A stretch of DNA of 64,000 nt from Fulvia fulva (Eukaryota; Ascomycota; Dothideomycetes; Mycosphaerellales; Mycosphaerellaceae), in NCBI RefSeq assembly GCF_020509005.1, contig NC_063018.1:4092001-4156000 (forward strand). Reading direction: 5' to 3'. Of this stretch, positions 44,950 to 57,686 are shown one piece after another. Each line of letters opens with the position of its first letter. The first letter of the stretch is position 1. The notes under the pieces are model-generated. The model saw only the letters and a list, made by a program, of their open reading frames with translations, did no database searches and was not told where the DNA came from. The position numbers and the translations under genes were made by a program.

Positions 44950-46250
44950 CTATATCGTCCTATGTCCTACTGCCCTATACGTCCTGGTCTACGCCTATCG
45001 GCTATGTACTAAAGGGGAGCCGGGCCTAGTTAGATTCCCTCGCCGCAGCTAGCAGAGCACGTGGCCTCCCGTACGCCCTAGGTTACGCATCCTTTACATC
45101 GTTCTCGGCCCTAGGGCGCTTATGCCCGACCGCCGCTAGTTAGTTCCGGTATAGGCTAGCCTTACGGTCGCTATAGAATCTTGGGGCGACGGTTCTATTT
45201 GTGATTGCCTTGTTTTTCGCTAGTTTCCGCTGTAGGCATTCCGCACTATACGATAGGTAGTGCCCCGGACAGTTCGCGTACCGTCTCGTAGTCGATGTAC
45301 AGTCCCTAGACATATAGTCTCCTACACAGTTCGAGCAGGCCTGCTTGTTTATGCACGTATAGGTTTGGTGTCTATACTGTTAGCATTTGAAGCATTAGAG
45401 GACACGAAAGGATAAGGAGTGCTTTTCTACTATCTTGAGGCTATATTGCTAGACCAGGCCTTGTTCTATCGCTAGATCCGCCGCTTTCGCGTCTTATAGC
45501 TATACTATTAGCGCCGAGGCCTTCTTGCCTTCTAGCCATTTCCTATAGAGCCAAGTCGCCTTCTGGATTAGAGAGTTAAGAGTGACCGGGTTGTCCTCTT
45601 AGAGAGCGCGTAGGTGACCCTAGTTAGTTGGGTCAAACTCCTTAGGTATGTCGTGGACTAGGATCGTGAATTGTTTCGTTAAGACCTTCGCTAATGCCGC
45701 AACCTTAGATGCCTACTGTGGCTGTGCCTCTAGGTGCCTCCTAGCAGTAGTAGAGCTAGTATAGATCTGTAGAGTGCCGTTAGACTATTAGTTCACTACG
45801 ACCACCCCTAGTTGGTTGATTCGTTAGGCGAGCTCCTTGTTCGATAGCTTCGTAACTTCGGCCTGGTCTTCCTTTACTACAATGCGGATCGTAACTGTAT
45901 CGTACGTTAGGCGGGGGCCTAGTATCGATGCCGCGACCGATGCCTAGCTATAGGGGTGTTGATTCCGGGTGGCCTTACTAATCGCCTAGGACGTCGTCCT
46001 CATTTCTTGTTGCCCTCGGTGATACGACAGTACAAGCGCCGTACGTAGCTGAGTGATCATTACCTATAGAGACCGGTAAGGGAGCTAATCGTTAGTTTCT
46101 ATACTTTTTGCGTCCTCTATAAGTTGCTGCCAGTTGTCTTAGGGGGGCTTCGCCTATAGGGCCGTAGGCGCCGTTAGTGCCGTAGCCTAGGCTACTATTG
46201 CCTAGGAGTTGCCTAATGTAGCTAGGCACCTCCGCGGCGTTTGGAGCTGA
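44950..46250 (-). pseudogene. ORF1 of LINE G (CCHC knuckle protein)
   Basis: A knuckle-rich region on the minus strand near 45240-45400 has CFKC..YRHQTYTC..., ACSNC and CPGHYLSY..EC spacings typical of Tad1-like ORF1. The upstream part is broken by stops. The start is not defined; 46251-46436 is 5' UTR. Confidence 0.7.
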
Positions 46251-46436
46251 AGAAACAGGGTGAAGAGAGCTTCAAGCTGTCCAGATTGAATGAGGTAGAA
46301 CTCCCTTAGTCCTAGGGGCAGTGGCCTGCTTTATATATCGTTAGAATGGCCTTAATAAGAGCTTTCGAATGTGTCTTGTTTTGGCGTAGAGATCGATGAG
46401 CCGACGCGGGTAGAGATAATAGTCGACTACGCTGTT

Positions 46437-46498
46437 CGCGCGAGATATATAAGGAAGCGCTAAGGCGCGCGACGTTACGGTAGTAGTAAACCGTAATA
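46437..46498 (-). repeat. 3' LTR of E, right piece
   Basis: It begins with the second copy of cgcgcgagatatata (46437-46451) and completes the LTR through ccgtaata. The combined length, without the duplication, is 150 bases, equal to the other LTR. Confidence 0.92.
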
Positions 46499-46513
46499 GT
46501 ACCCCCCCCTTTA
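46499..46513 (-). other. Polypurine tract of E
   Basis: The plus strand reads gtacccccccctttag directly after the LTR, so the minus strand is an uninterrupted G/A tract with the right position and polarity. Confidence 0.75.
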
Positions 46514-47924
46514 GATCGCTATTCGTCCTCGGACGGCTCTGTCTCTATAGTAGTATATCTACGAAAACTATATTATCCTCTAGTCTATCTTGTTTATTAA
46601 GTATCCGAGCCTATGTCTACCTAGACTTAGTATAAGACCGTAGTATACTAGTAACTCGGTCCTTATTAGGTATCTAGTCGTACGGCGGCTTAAAGTTAGC
46701 GGGTATAGACTTTGTTAGAAAGTTGTAGTAGAAGTCTATAGTAGAGGCGGCTGCTCCTACTAATACTTCTAGTAGCTCCTAGCTCGGCTCGCGGTATCCT
46801 TTCTACTTCACTAGGTACTTATACTCGTCTTACTTCGGTAGTAAGTGTTTTAGTAGTCTTCCCTTTAGCTTGAAATATTTCCTATCGAGTATGTCCTCTA
46901 CGAAGTACTCTTTAGATGTTTCGCTATCGTCGTCGCGGGTGATCTCGATTAGAGGCGGCGGTACTAGGATCTGTCTAGGTTCGGGGTTATTAGTAGCTAG
47001 TTATAGGAGTGAGGCGTAGAAAGTGTTATAGAGATTGCCTAACTAATTAGGTATTATAACGCGGTAAGTATTTTAATATAGGAGTGTTACGGTAATCTTA
47101 TACGGCCCTACGTTCTTAATATCGAGCTTCTTAGACGGGCGTATTGTTAACTAGTTAGTAGTATTGATATAAACTTCGTCGCTAATGTTATAGTTCGGAG
47201 GTAGCTAGTAATATACGTTTATAAAATCTGCTTATAACGCTTAGGCTAACACAATTTCTTGCCTTAGATATACGTGTATCTAGTTTATACGCTTAGTAAA
47301 CGTATTCGTAGATTCTGTATCGAGTCGTTGCTTATAGGGCATAAGCTTTATAGGGGTGGTTAGACTAGTATCCGTAAATTCTAGGTTACGACCGGTATTA
47401 GCGTAGAAGGGTAACACTCTAGTAGTAGCTAATATATAATTGTTAGTAGTAAACTCGGTAAGTAGTAACTAATCAACCTAATTATCTTAGGCGTAGTTAA
47501 TATAGGCCCTAAGATAACGTTCTATAACCTTATTCGTGTTTTTAGACTATCTATCGGATTCTAGGTAAAAGGCTATCGATAGTCGTTATTAAATACCGAG
47601 TAGGGAGCAAACTCGTCTCTAGAACGTAGACGTCTACTAGGAGCCCCGATCCGAGACGATGCTCTTAGGAATGCTATAACGTACGAAGATGTAGCGGATA
47701 AAGATGTATACGATATATAGGGCGTCTATCTATAGTACTAGGATTAGGTGTCTCTCCTTAGTAAGCCTATCCGTAACTATAAGGACGTTCTTGTACGTTT
47801 GTCTATCGGTTAAGCTCTTATTTACGGGCAAATCTATAACGAAGTGAATCGCGATATCCTTATATACTCTAAAGGGTACCGGTAATAGTATAAAGAGGCC
47901 CTAATACTACTAATTTAACGGAAC
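46514..47924 (-). pseudogene. E pol relic, 3' part: integrase end and chromodomain
   Basis: A chromodomain core, EYKYLVK*KGYREPS*EL (both stops from TGG by RIP), is visible near 46780-46827. Integrase relics lie to its right up to the copia D insertion. The duplication ggaac ends it at 47920-47924. Confidence 0.7.
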
Positions 47925-48158
47925 TATTAAACAGGTACGGGTAGATAGTAGCGGAGTAGAGTAAGAGATCAATCTTAACTGACTAATAGCACGAGCATAT
48001 AGCAATATATTAGGAACCAATATGTTGATTATGTTGGATGTCTATCTAAGCTAAAGGGGAGAGAAGATATCTCCCTATAAGCTAAGTCATTGTAGATGCC
48101 TTAGGCTACTAGATCACTTCCTAATTGTTGACTCCCTTTGAGATGCTACATCTTAACA
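47925..48158 (-). repeat. 3' LTR of D
   Basis: It starts tattaaacaggtacggg and ends catcttaaca. It is 234 bp, with less RIP than the right LTR. Confidence 0.9.
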
Positions 48159-49112
48159 CTCCTACTTATCTCGTATAGGAGGCTACAGTCTGCTCACTTC
48201 CTATCAATAGTACTTGGACCTTTTTATAACAGGTTCAGCTAGCTTATAAACCTCTAGAAGTATAGACTAGTCTTTAGTTTTATAAACCCGTCTATAACTA
48301 TCTTAGAGGTTAGGGTGTACTGAATAGCAATAAGCCTCCTCTACTAAAGTTTCCTAATAGCGTTATAGGCAATATCAATGTGCTTCGACTTGTTATAAAT
48401 ATATGCATCTTTCACTAGGGTGAGGGTAGCTTGATTGTTACCTCTTAATTGGACTGGTCTCAAATTTGATACAGTCTCCTAGTTTCTAGTGATTCTTAGT
48501 TAATAGGAACAGTCTCCTACTAACTCTAGACAATCCATTTCTCTTAGTAGTGAAGCTAGGAATTAGGACTGCTTCGTATATACATTTATAGCTATGTATT
48601 TAGCCTCTATTATAGATGTTACTACAGACTTTTGCTTCTTGCTTATCTAAGAAACTAGTACCCTATAGAGGAAGAAGACATACCTAAGGATTGAGACTCT
48701 GTCTACTTTGTCTATTGTATAATCAGAATCACAGTATCTAATAAGGTGTCCTTTTCTAGACTTTAAGAACTGAAGTCCTAGATTAGGGTATGATCTTAGG
48801 TACCTAGTGATCTTCTTCAAAGCCTTTATGTAGTAGGTAGATAGGTCACTCACAAATGAGCTTATCCTTCCTAGGGCAAAAGCAATGTCTAGCCTTATAA
48901 TTATTACTAGCTATATCTAAGTACTATTGATACTCTAGTACTCTGCCTTATTATACCTCTTATCTATATAGCTTGAAGGTTGAAGGGCCTTATAGCTGTC
49001 TATAGGTAAGTGTGTAGGTGCTACCTTCTTATAGTTCATTGCTATCTTAGCTAGGCTGTCCCTAACAAAGTGTCCTTAGTCAAGTTTTAGGATTCCTCTC
49101 TTCCTGTCCCTT
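48159..49112 (-). pseudogene. Copia D pol relic: RNase H and part of RT
   Basis: The minus-strand stretch near 48647-48853 reads RYLRSYPNLGLQFLKSRKGH...YCDSDYTIDK, the copia RNase H core (the YCDSDYAGD motif with RIP-altered residues). It ends abruptly at the junction with element I. Confidence 0.8.
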
Positions 49113-52100
49113 AGGATAGCGTTCGTAATTTCGGTCTAGCCGTCGGTCTGTAGCTGAAAACTAGTCGAGAGGTTATGCTTAATGCCTAGGATAGCACACA
49201 GACGCTTCTAGAAGTGCGAGATGAACTAGGTGCCTCTGTTAGAGGTGATGCTATCCGGGAGGCCTTGAAAGCGCCAGACGAATTCGTAGAACAAGCGAGT
49301 AGTCTCCTTTACGGTTATGCTCTAGCACGGGATCATGTACCGGTCCTTAGAGTGACGGTCTACGATCACTAGAAGGGCCTTTGCTTTTACGCCGCTAAAG
49401 GTCTTACCGTAAGGAAGATCGGTGATAAAGTCTATAGTAATGTGCTTCCACGGACGATCAGGAGCCGGGAGAGGGTACAAGAGACCGTAGGGACGGTGGC
49501 GGTTAGCTTTAGCTCTTCGGTAAGTAGCGTAGTTTAGCACGTAGCGGCGGACGTCCTTCTAGGAATACGGCCACTAGTAATACCTAGCGAGGAGCTTGTG
49601 GGTCTTAGCTACGCCTAGGTGACCCCTAGAGGCGGAGTCGTGGATGATTTGAAGAATCTCAGCTCGGATATTAGAGCCTTCGGGCTGCGGTACGTAAAGC
49701 TTCTTACGGAAGTAGACGACACCTTCCTAGAGCTCGCACTCGGACAGCGAGAAGCCCGGGAATGTCCTCGCGCTAGATCCAAGGGCCTGAACTAACTCTT
49801 AGGCGTCTATGTCGGTATCGTACGCTGTTCGTACTCGTGCTATAATGCCTTCGGGCTGCTCCTTATTATCAAACCCCTTAAAGTCTGATTCGGATGAGCC
49901 GTCGGTCGTTACTAAGCCCTCTTTATCGTCGTTCAAGTCCTTAGCGTCCGAGGCGTATTCTTTAGGCTCGGATTCATCGTCACTCTCGTCAAGGTAGGCA
50001 GGAGCGAGCACGAGAGTAGCAAAGGAAGCGGCGAGCGTAGGCTAGCCGTTCGATAGGTACTCTCGAAGCTCGGAAGAGAGGTTATGCTCTTTGATGACTT
50101 GTTGCCCTGCGATTTGCCGGCCCCCTCTTCGATTAACTAGAGAGTCTCTAGGGCGGCGGGTAAGGGCGTCGGCCATCGAGTTGGCCTTACCGGGCGTGTA
50201 CGAGATCACGAAGTTGAACCGGGAGAGGAACTCGCTCTAGCGGGCCTAGCGACGATTGAGTAGCTTACTCTTTATAAAGTAGACGAGGTTCTTATGGTCG
50301 GAGCTTACTTGGACGGGCATAGCAGAGCCTTCGAGCTCGGGGCGCTACTCTTCGAAAGCTTTGACGATGGCGAGAAGCTCCTTGTCGTAGATCTCGTAGT
50401 TACACTCCGTAGCGGTCAACTTCTTAGAGAGGAAGGCGACAGGTAACTAGGGGGATTTAGGCGAGCGGCGTTGTAGTAGGACACCGCCTACCACGCCGTC
50501 GGATACGTCGGTCTCTACACGGGTCTCTAGTTCGAAATCGAAGTGCTGTAGAAGCGGGTTCTTAACAAACTTCGCTTTAAGCAAGTCAAAAGCCTCCTAG
50601 CATTCGTCGGTCTAGGCGAACTTCTTACCCTTACGCGTAAGCTTCGTTAAAGGGCGTACCACGCCCGAAAATGCGTAGATGAAGCGGCGGTAGAAGTTAG
50701 TAAAGCCTAGGAAACCCTAGACCTCTTTGACGTTCGTAGGAGCATCCTATTCGACGATAGCGTCGATCTTCTCTTAGTCCATCTTAATGCCGTCTACGGT
50801 AATGATTAAACTAAGGAACTTGACTTCGGTCTTCTCAAACTCGTACTTGTCGATATCGAGCTATAAGCCGGCGTCTACGAGCTTCTAAAGGACCTTATAG
50901 ACGTGCTCGCGGTGCTCCTCCTTGGTCTCGCTATAGACTAGGATGTCGTCGATGTAGGCAGTGTAGAACTGATCGAGGAACTCCTAAAGGATGTCGTTAA
51001 TAAAGTTCTAGAAGGTACTAGGCCCGTTACAAACGCCGAAGGGCATAACGAGCGACTCGAACAGCCCGTAGCGAGTACGGAAGGCTATAAGATACTCGTG
51101 TCCTTCTACTATTCGTAACTTGTTAAACGTAGCGATGACATCGAGCTTAGTGAAGTACTTGGCCTTAGAGAGGCGCTCGAGCGTCTCCTAAATCAACGGT
51201 ATTGGGTAGCGGTTCTTCTTTATAACAGCGTTTAAGCCTCGGTAGTCTACGTAGAAGCGTAGACCACCGCCGGGCTTCTTGACGAACATGACGGGACTAC
51301 TAGCGCTAGAACGGCTCGCTCGAATAAACCCCTTCTTTAGGTTCTCTTCGAGGTATCTCTTAGGGACGATAAGCTCTTCTCGGGATATAGAATATAACGG
51401 TCCGAACGGTGTCTCTATACCTTCTTCTAGCTCAATCTTATAGTCGTGAGGGCGATGAGGAGGCAGCTCGTCTACGGCTTTAGTATCGAATACGTAGAGG
51501 ATGTAGTGTGCCTAAGGAGGGACCTTCGTAGTAGGGTCGGTAGGTGTACGCTTCTTGTCGAGCTTCTCGAGGGCGATGTCGATATCGCGGAGAGAGGCGG
51601 CGAAGACTTAAGCTTTAGGCTACTTAGTAGTAGTGGTGAAGGCAGCGGCGTTTACCTAGAAGATCTTGGTATACTTAGGACCGCGCTAAGGCGGCGGAGA
51701 AGGCGGAGGTGCCGGAGGAACTTCTAGAGGGAAGCTGATAGTAAGGGAAGTCCAGTCGATAATAGGTCGGTGTCGTCTAAACTAGGGGAGGCCGAGGATA
51801 AACTTCTAATACGGTAGGGACGTAAGGAAGCTAGTGATCGACATACGCTTGACTCCGAGGGTGATTGACGTGTGTACAACATGAGTAATCTTACTAGTAG
51901 TAGTCTCCGTGCCGTCAAAGAGTTTAAGGGTGCGAGGGTACTTAAGTTCCTAGGGTTCGAGGTTGAGAGAGGTCGCGAGTTTATAGTCTATAAAAGACTC
52001 GCCTAGTGCGCCAGTGTCTATAAGAGTGAGATTGGAAGAAGAGAGTTTCTTTGAGCCGATATTTACATTCGTAACGAACGGTTTATAAGCGTAGTCCTTG

Positions 52101-52198
52101 CCCGTCTCGTCGTATAGGTCTAGCTATGCTGTATTGATCCTCAACTTCTTTCCTCTCTTCACTTTCGGTAAACGTTGTTCTTAGTCTTCATCGCGTCG
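49113..52198 (-). pseudogene. Pol relic of I
   Basis: It is collinear with A pol from the integrase back to the start. Open blocks remain (49322-49540, 49799-50011), but TAG codons from TGG and CAG interrupt it. The integrase C-terminal half and chromodomain are deleted. Confidence 0.88.
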
Positions 52199-52206
52199 AT
52201 GAGGAA

Positions 52207-53371
52207 GACCTAGGCTTTTTCCTGCTTAGCGGGAGCAGTAGGAGTAGGCTCGATAGCGCCGACAGCGCCGCGAACCGGGTTACGGGCGTTACGGGCAGCG
52301 AGCTACGGACAGTTAGCTACGATGTGGCCTAGACCGCCGTAGTAGGTGCAGAGTCCGGCCTAGCGACGGCGAAGCTTCTCTTCGGGAGTGAGCTTACCGT
52401 TAACGAGGCCCTAGACTCGAGGGACGGCGGCACTAGCGCTGAGATCTATAGCGTCACCTATAGAGACGGGAGGGAGAGCCGTAGGAGCGGCGGCGCCTAG
52501 TGGAGTAGCGAAGTGGCTTCCGGGACCACGAGGCTAACGACCTTAAGAACGGGAAGCGAGGAGAGAGGCGGTGTGTTTTATGTTAGAGTCGAGGCGCTAG
52601 TAGGTCTCGACGAGCTCACGGAAGCTTATAGCACTAACGTCCTTGTCCTCGAGGGCTCGAAGAAGCTCTGCTAACAAACCACGGCGGAGAGTGCCCTTCT
52701 TGGTCTCTTCGTTATAGCCGGTGAACCCGATGTCGCGGTTAAAGGCCGCGAGGTACTCGGCGAAGCTCTTGTTCTTCTAGAGGAGGTTATAGATAGCGTT
52801 CTAGGCGGTGGCTCTACGGTCTGGATCACCAAAGGCAGCACGGAGGTCCTGCATCAAGGTGAGGACGTCCGGGCAGCCGATAGTCTACGTAGCGTTGTCG
52901 ATATAGTGTTGTACCTAAGCCGCGGCGTCTCCCCGAAGGAGGGAGAAGACGTACGTAACTTTGTCCTTCTCTTACGGAAAGTGGTCGGCATTAGCTAACA
53001 GCTTGATGGTGAGCTGTGTCTCAAATGCCTCAAACTTGCTCTTGTTACCGTCGAACTCGTCTAGGTCGTTAACCTTCTTAGAGAAGTGCTAGCGGCGGTT
53101 GTCGTCGGCGTGCGGGGCGAGGTTCTAGAAGGTGTTTATAATACCTTGAAGGTATGTTGCTTAGTTGTTTGCTTGCTCGACCTGCTAGGCGGTCTCGCGG
53201 AAAGAGGAGACGGTGCGGTTAATAAGAGCGTAGGCGGTGTCGGGGTTAGCGTTTGCCTAGGTACCGAAGGTAGCGGCGTTCGAGAAGGGGATGTCAGTCC
53301 ACTCACTAAAGTGGAATAGAGTGTCTTGGTTGTCGAGGTTGACACCTCTATCGGTAGCGTGGTTACCTATA
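52207..53371 (-). pseudogene. Gag relic of I
   Basis: It is collinear with A gag and carries several RIP stops. The start ATG reads ATA (cctataagg on the plus strand near 53368). Confidence 0.85.
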
Positions 53372-53412
53372 AGGATGACTCGAGTGGTTAACGGTTTGTT
53401 GGTCTTTTGTGA

Positions 53413-53855
53413 TGTTAGGGCGAGAGCCTAGCCTATAAGATATAAGGGTGAAAGCGAGAATGTAGGTGCGAAGTGTAGATACAAAAGGGTATAGTATGAT
53501 TGCTACACAAAACAAAAGACGAAGAAAGCAAGAGAGGCCTAGGGAAGGCCAGATATTTATACGCGACCCTCGCGAGTGCGTGTCCCCGCATTAATAGGGC
53601 TAACCCGTGCGAAGCCGCGCTTAGCAGCTTTGCTCAAAACCTTATTCCAACCTGCCCTACGTTCCGAGTCTTCCACGTGCTTCAAGGTTTGGTAGAGGGG
53701 TGAATTTGGAGGGCTAGGTCCCGTAGTGAATGTTACGGGGCATATGATTCTTAGCGTTCATACACTAAGCTAGACTGTCACTTCTTGACGACTTCTAAGC
53801 GCTCTGAGGCTCTTCTGTCCCCACCTTCTGTACACTCTATAGGGAGACCATGACA
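53413..53855 (-). repeat. 5' LTR of I
   Basis: It is 443 bp, TGTTAGGG to ATGACA, the short form as in A. The adjacent priming site gtcttttgt (53402-53410) and its LTR partner acaaaagac (53512-53520) are both intact. atgta follows at 53856; its left partner is lost. Confidence 0.92.
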
Positions 53856-56300
53856 ATGTATCGTTTATATCTACTTAGTGAAGATGAAGATCCTTCTTAT
53901 ATATAATAGCTATAAAGACCCTAAGGGTATCCTGTCTTACTGTAGGTACAAATGTCTCTATAAAGTCAATACTAAACTTCTGTAAGAAGCCCCTTATAAC
54001 TAGTCTAGCCTTGAACTTTTCAATAGCTCCACTAATGCTTCTCTTTATATTAAAGACCTATCTTGATGTAACTAGATTTGCTCCTTTTAGTAGAACAGAA
54101 TTTTCCTAGGTGTTGTTACTCTATAGAGCATCTAGTTCCTTTTGGATTGCTTCCTTCTCAAGATGTCCCCATTTCTTGTTAGTTATAGCATCCTTATAGG
54201 ATTTTGGAATTAGGACCTCTTACTTATATATAATAGCTTCTATAGTCACTATAAAGGCCATTTCCTTAACTTCTTCTAGGAATTCGCTATCCTATAGTAT
54301 TGAACTGTCCACTAATTATATAGCTATAAAGAGAGCTTAGTGAAAAGCAGCAAGGTTCTCTAAGAGGTCTATTGCTTCTCCTACTTTAGTAGTTAGTTCG
54401 GGCTTAGGGACTATAGATTTTAGGGCTTTCTGTTTCATATTATAGCCCTTAATATCATAGTCAGCCTTTCTCTTTCTAAGGGATGATTTAGGGACCGTTA
54501 CTTATGACCTAGTAACGACTATTTCCTAGGGATCTAGGGAGCTTCTCTTAATTGGCTAATCGATTTTCTGAAATTCCCCTACGTTCTCCGGAGGTTAGGG
54601 AAGTTGTATAAACAGCTTTCTCGACTAAGCGATTTTAGGGCTCTTAATTAGCTGATCTATTTCGGAGGTGCTCTAATAGACGCCTGAATAGTAGGTAGAT
54701 TGTCCTAAGGATACAATCTTCCTCGTCGGCATTCCTAAGGGCTTCCTAGCTAGTGCGCTACTTAGTAGATTCAATGTTAGAACATTAAGACCTATATCAC
54801 CTCTAGGCTGGTCCTTAAAGAAGTCTATATATGTGTGTTGTTTAACAGCTCTTATGTCTAGTTCCTAAAAGAGCTAGGCTTTAGCTATGTTTTTAATATA
54901 CCTAATAAACACTACTTCTTTACCCCTATTTATTAGCTTGTCACTTCTTGCCTATTGAGGTTAGGATCTTATGTCTATATAGATAACAGCTTTGCAACCC
55001 CAAACTTTCAAATAGTTAATAGTCGGTTTGATACTATTAAAAGCGTTATCTAGTAAAACCTTAAACCTATCGTAATCTAGGCCTTTTAGTAGTTTGTTCC
55101 TTATATAAGTTTAGGCCTCTAGTACTTAAGGCCAAGACTCAACCGGCATTTTAGCCTCTTTAAGCATTGCCCTTATAGAGTCCTCTAAGGTTTGTATTAA
55201 CCTCTCAACTGGTCCATTCTGTAGAGAGTTGTATGCCTTAGTCGGCTCGAGCCCAATCCCTAAATCCTTCTCCTACTACTTTACTAATACAATAAGTTCT
55301 TTTGTATTATTAAGTCTTACTACTTTCAGCTACGCTGATGATTTCCTCTCTACTTTGATCTTCTAGTTCTAGAGAGCAACTGGAGCATCTTCTCTTTTCC
55401 TAAGAGGAAAGGTCCACTTCTTCCTAGAGAAGTTGTTAACAATCTCAAGCTAGTATTTGAATCCTAGTCTTAAGATTAGTAGTAGGCCATATATGTTAAT
55501 AGATATAAGGGCAAGTCTTTTAGGTCTTCTCTCTATAACTTTGCCTTTGTACTTCTTTATCTTTGCTATTAAACATACTCTACACTCGTTAAAGCTATCC
55601 TTAGGGATAGGAATAGGTTCTTTTAAGTCTATTACCTTATAAAGATTCTGGAGCAAATTCTTCCTAAATTGTACAAATCTTCTATACTAAAGCTCCTACT
55701 ACTTCAGGTCGGTCTCTAATTAATTAGTCACAAAGGCATTCTCTATTAGTGGTGCACATAATGAGTAATGTGCCCGTTCTTATAGGAGAGGAGAAATCTC
55801 ATTAATAAATAGAACCCCCCTAAGGAGCTTTGTCTAGACAACAGTCTTACTAGAGGGGGAAACAAGAGAAAATGATAGAGGTTGTACACCAAACTGCTTA
55901 CTAAACTAGTTCTATGAAACTAGGTTCACTCCTAGCTTAGGTACAAGCAGGACATCTTCTAAAACAACTTTTCTACCAGCTCTCCTACTTATCTCTACAT
56001 TCCCAATATAAGTGGCTAATAAAAACCCACCTCCTACTTTAATCTATTTCTTCCTTATTAAGGGAGTTATAGATCTAAAGAGGCAGCTTTAGTCAGTTAT
56101 ATAGGATAAAGTATAGGAGTCAAGTAACTACTCTAATAAGGGGAACTTGCCTTAGACTTCTATAGTTGAGTAAGCCACTTTAATATACTCATCATCATCA
56201 GACATTGTCTCTAGGAATGAGCTGTATAAGTTACGTAACTCTTAGGCGGAAAAACCTTTTCTAGTCTTCTTTGCTTTAGAGGTATAAGACTAGGCCTAGT
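53856..56300 (-). pseudogene. Copia D pol relic: RT and integrase
   Basis: RT relics lie at 53856-54300. The integrase zinc region CRVCLIAKIKK... with a following GLLLILRLGFKY stretch lies at 55450-55656. The order RT after integrase on the minus strand is that of Ty1/copia. Frames are broken by many RIP stops. Confidence 0.75.
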
Positions 56301-57686
56301 TCTTCTAGAGTGACAGTATATTAGAGCTGAGTTTCTTCACCATTTTCTTAAGTTCTTCTATAGAGGACTTCTCTCTTAGTGTCCTCCTTGAAGTGGGTAG
56401 TAGAGTTCTCTTCTTCTTAATATATGTTATATTCTAGGAAGATAGTAGTTAGGAATGAGATCTAAGGACCTTTCTTGCCTTAGGCAAACTAGGGCAGTCC
56501 TTAATTAGATGATCCTTCTTATAGAGATGGTAGGAGAGTGGTCTTACTAGACCTAAGGGCTTGACCTAGGTGGCTACTATGCTATACTTAGCCTTAGAGG
56601 GATCTAACCTAGCTTCTTAAGCTTTAAGGATCTTTAAGGTCCTTTTATAGTCTATCTTTAGCTAAGCCATAATAGTATCCCTAGCTATATAGTAGTCAGG
56701 TAGTAGTAAGCTTAAGAGCTAGGTTATCCTTATATCAGCTTTCCTATAATACTAACCCTCTAGGTCAACATTAGCAATCCTTTTTCTAAGAGAAACTAGG
56801 TGTGTCTATACAGATCTAATAGTGAACTCTTTACTCATCTTAAAGGTCACAAATTGCTTTATGAGCTCATATATATAGGTTAGTAGCACCTAGCTATACT
56901 TGTTCTAGAGATACACCTACTTCTTAGTAGCTCTTCTAGATTTATAAGCCCTTAAGCTCAAATTCATCTTCTTCTATAATCCTACTAAGGATACTGAAGT
57001 TGTATACTACATTATGTCTTGTCTATATTAGCGTATTAAGGATCTCTTTAATTATAGCCTCTTCTTAGAGTTTCAGAGTCTTGCCCTTAATGTTATCAAA
57101 AGACACTTCTATTAGGTCATTAATTGTAAAGAATACTAATTAGCTCTCTATCTTATATCTCTAAAGCTTGAACTATCTCTTCTAATTATCCCTCCTAGGA
57201 ATTGGGATTTTGCCTCCCTTCTCCTCTGTCTTCTCTTAGTATGAATCTATAATAGATTGGATGTATTGAAACAAGGTATATATGTTCTAAAGTGGTGGCT
57301 CAGATCCTACTAAGGCTTCTAGTATAGAATAGGAAAGTTCGTAGGTGTAGATACTAAGGCCTACTTAGTAAAGTAAAGAAGGAGCGGTTTGAGGTCTCGG
57401 GGCTAGGACATAGGTCTGTCTCTCCTAGTAGAGCTTCAAATAACTTACTTAAAGTCCTTCTTAATAGTATCTCGATGCAGTTCTCTCTATAGAGTATCTT
57501 CAAGGTATTGGCTTTAAGTAAGCCGTATAGAGTCCTTATCTAGGTTACCTATTACTTAGTATCGAACTAAGCTCCTTAATAGGATAGACGGGGTAGACTT
57601 CTGATTCCTAGATGTTTTCTACTACGATAGTAAGGGATATAAGTAACCTATACTAATATAGGTTGCTCTTATTCCTATATAAACCC
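56301..57686 (-). pseudogene. Copia D gag relic
   Basis: A YHLYKKDHLIKDCP stretch near 56494-56535 resembles a damaged CCHC knuckle. The remainder is charged, stop-containing sequence in the gag position. 57400-57686 is leader. Confidence 0.55.

Larger units (their letters stand above)
41443..46436 (-). mobile_element. Full-length Tad1-like LINE G, partly RIP-mutated
   Basis: It is 4994 bp, flanked by the 15-base duplication cgcgcgagatatata. The 3' end on the minus strand carries tctatctatctat. ORF1 and ORF2 are in the usual order. CpA and TpG are only partly lost, so stretches such as 43375-43812 and 44230-44421 are still open. It is the youngest LINE in the window. Confidence 0.92.
49113..53855 (-). 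mobile_element. Truncated A-family chromovirus I inside copia D
   Basis: It is collinear with A from A position 13674 to its right LTR end. The left 1394 bases (3' LTR and the end of pol) are missing. The right LTR (53413-53855) is the 443-bp form. About 340 bases of copia are also absent at the left junction, so a deletion spans it. RIP is intermediate. Confidence 0.92.
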
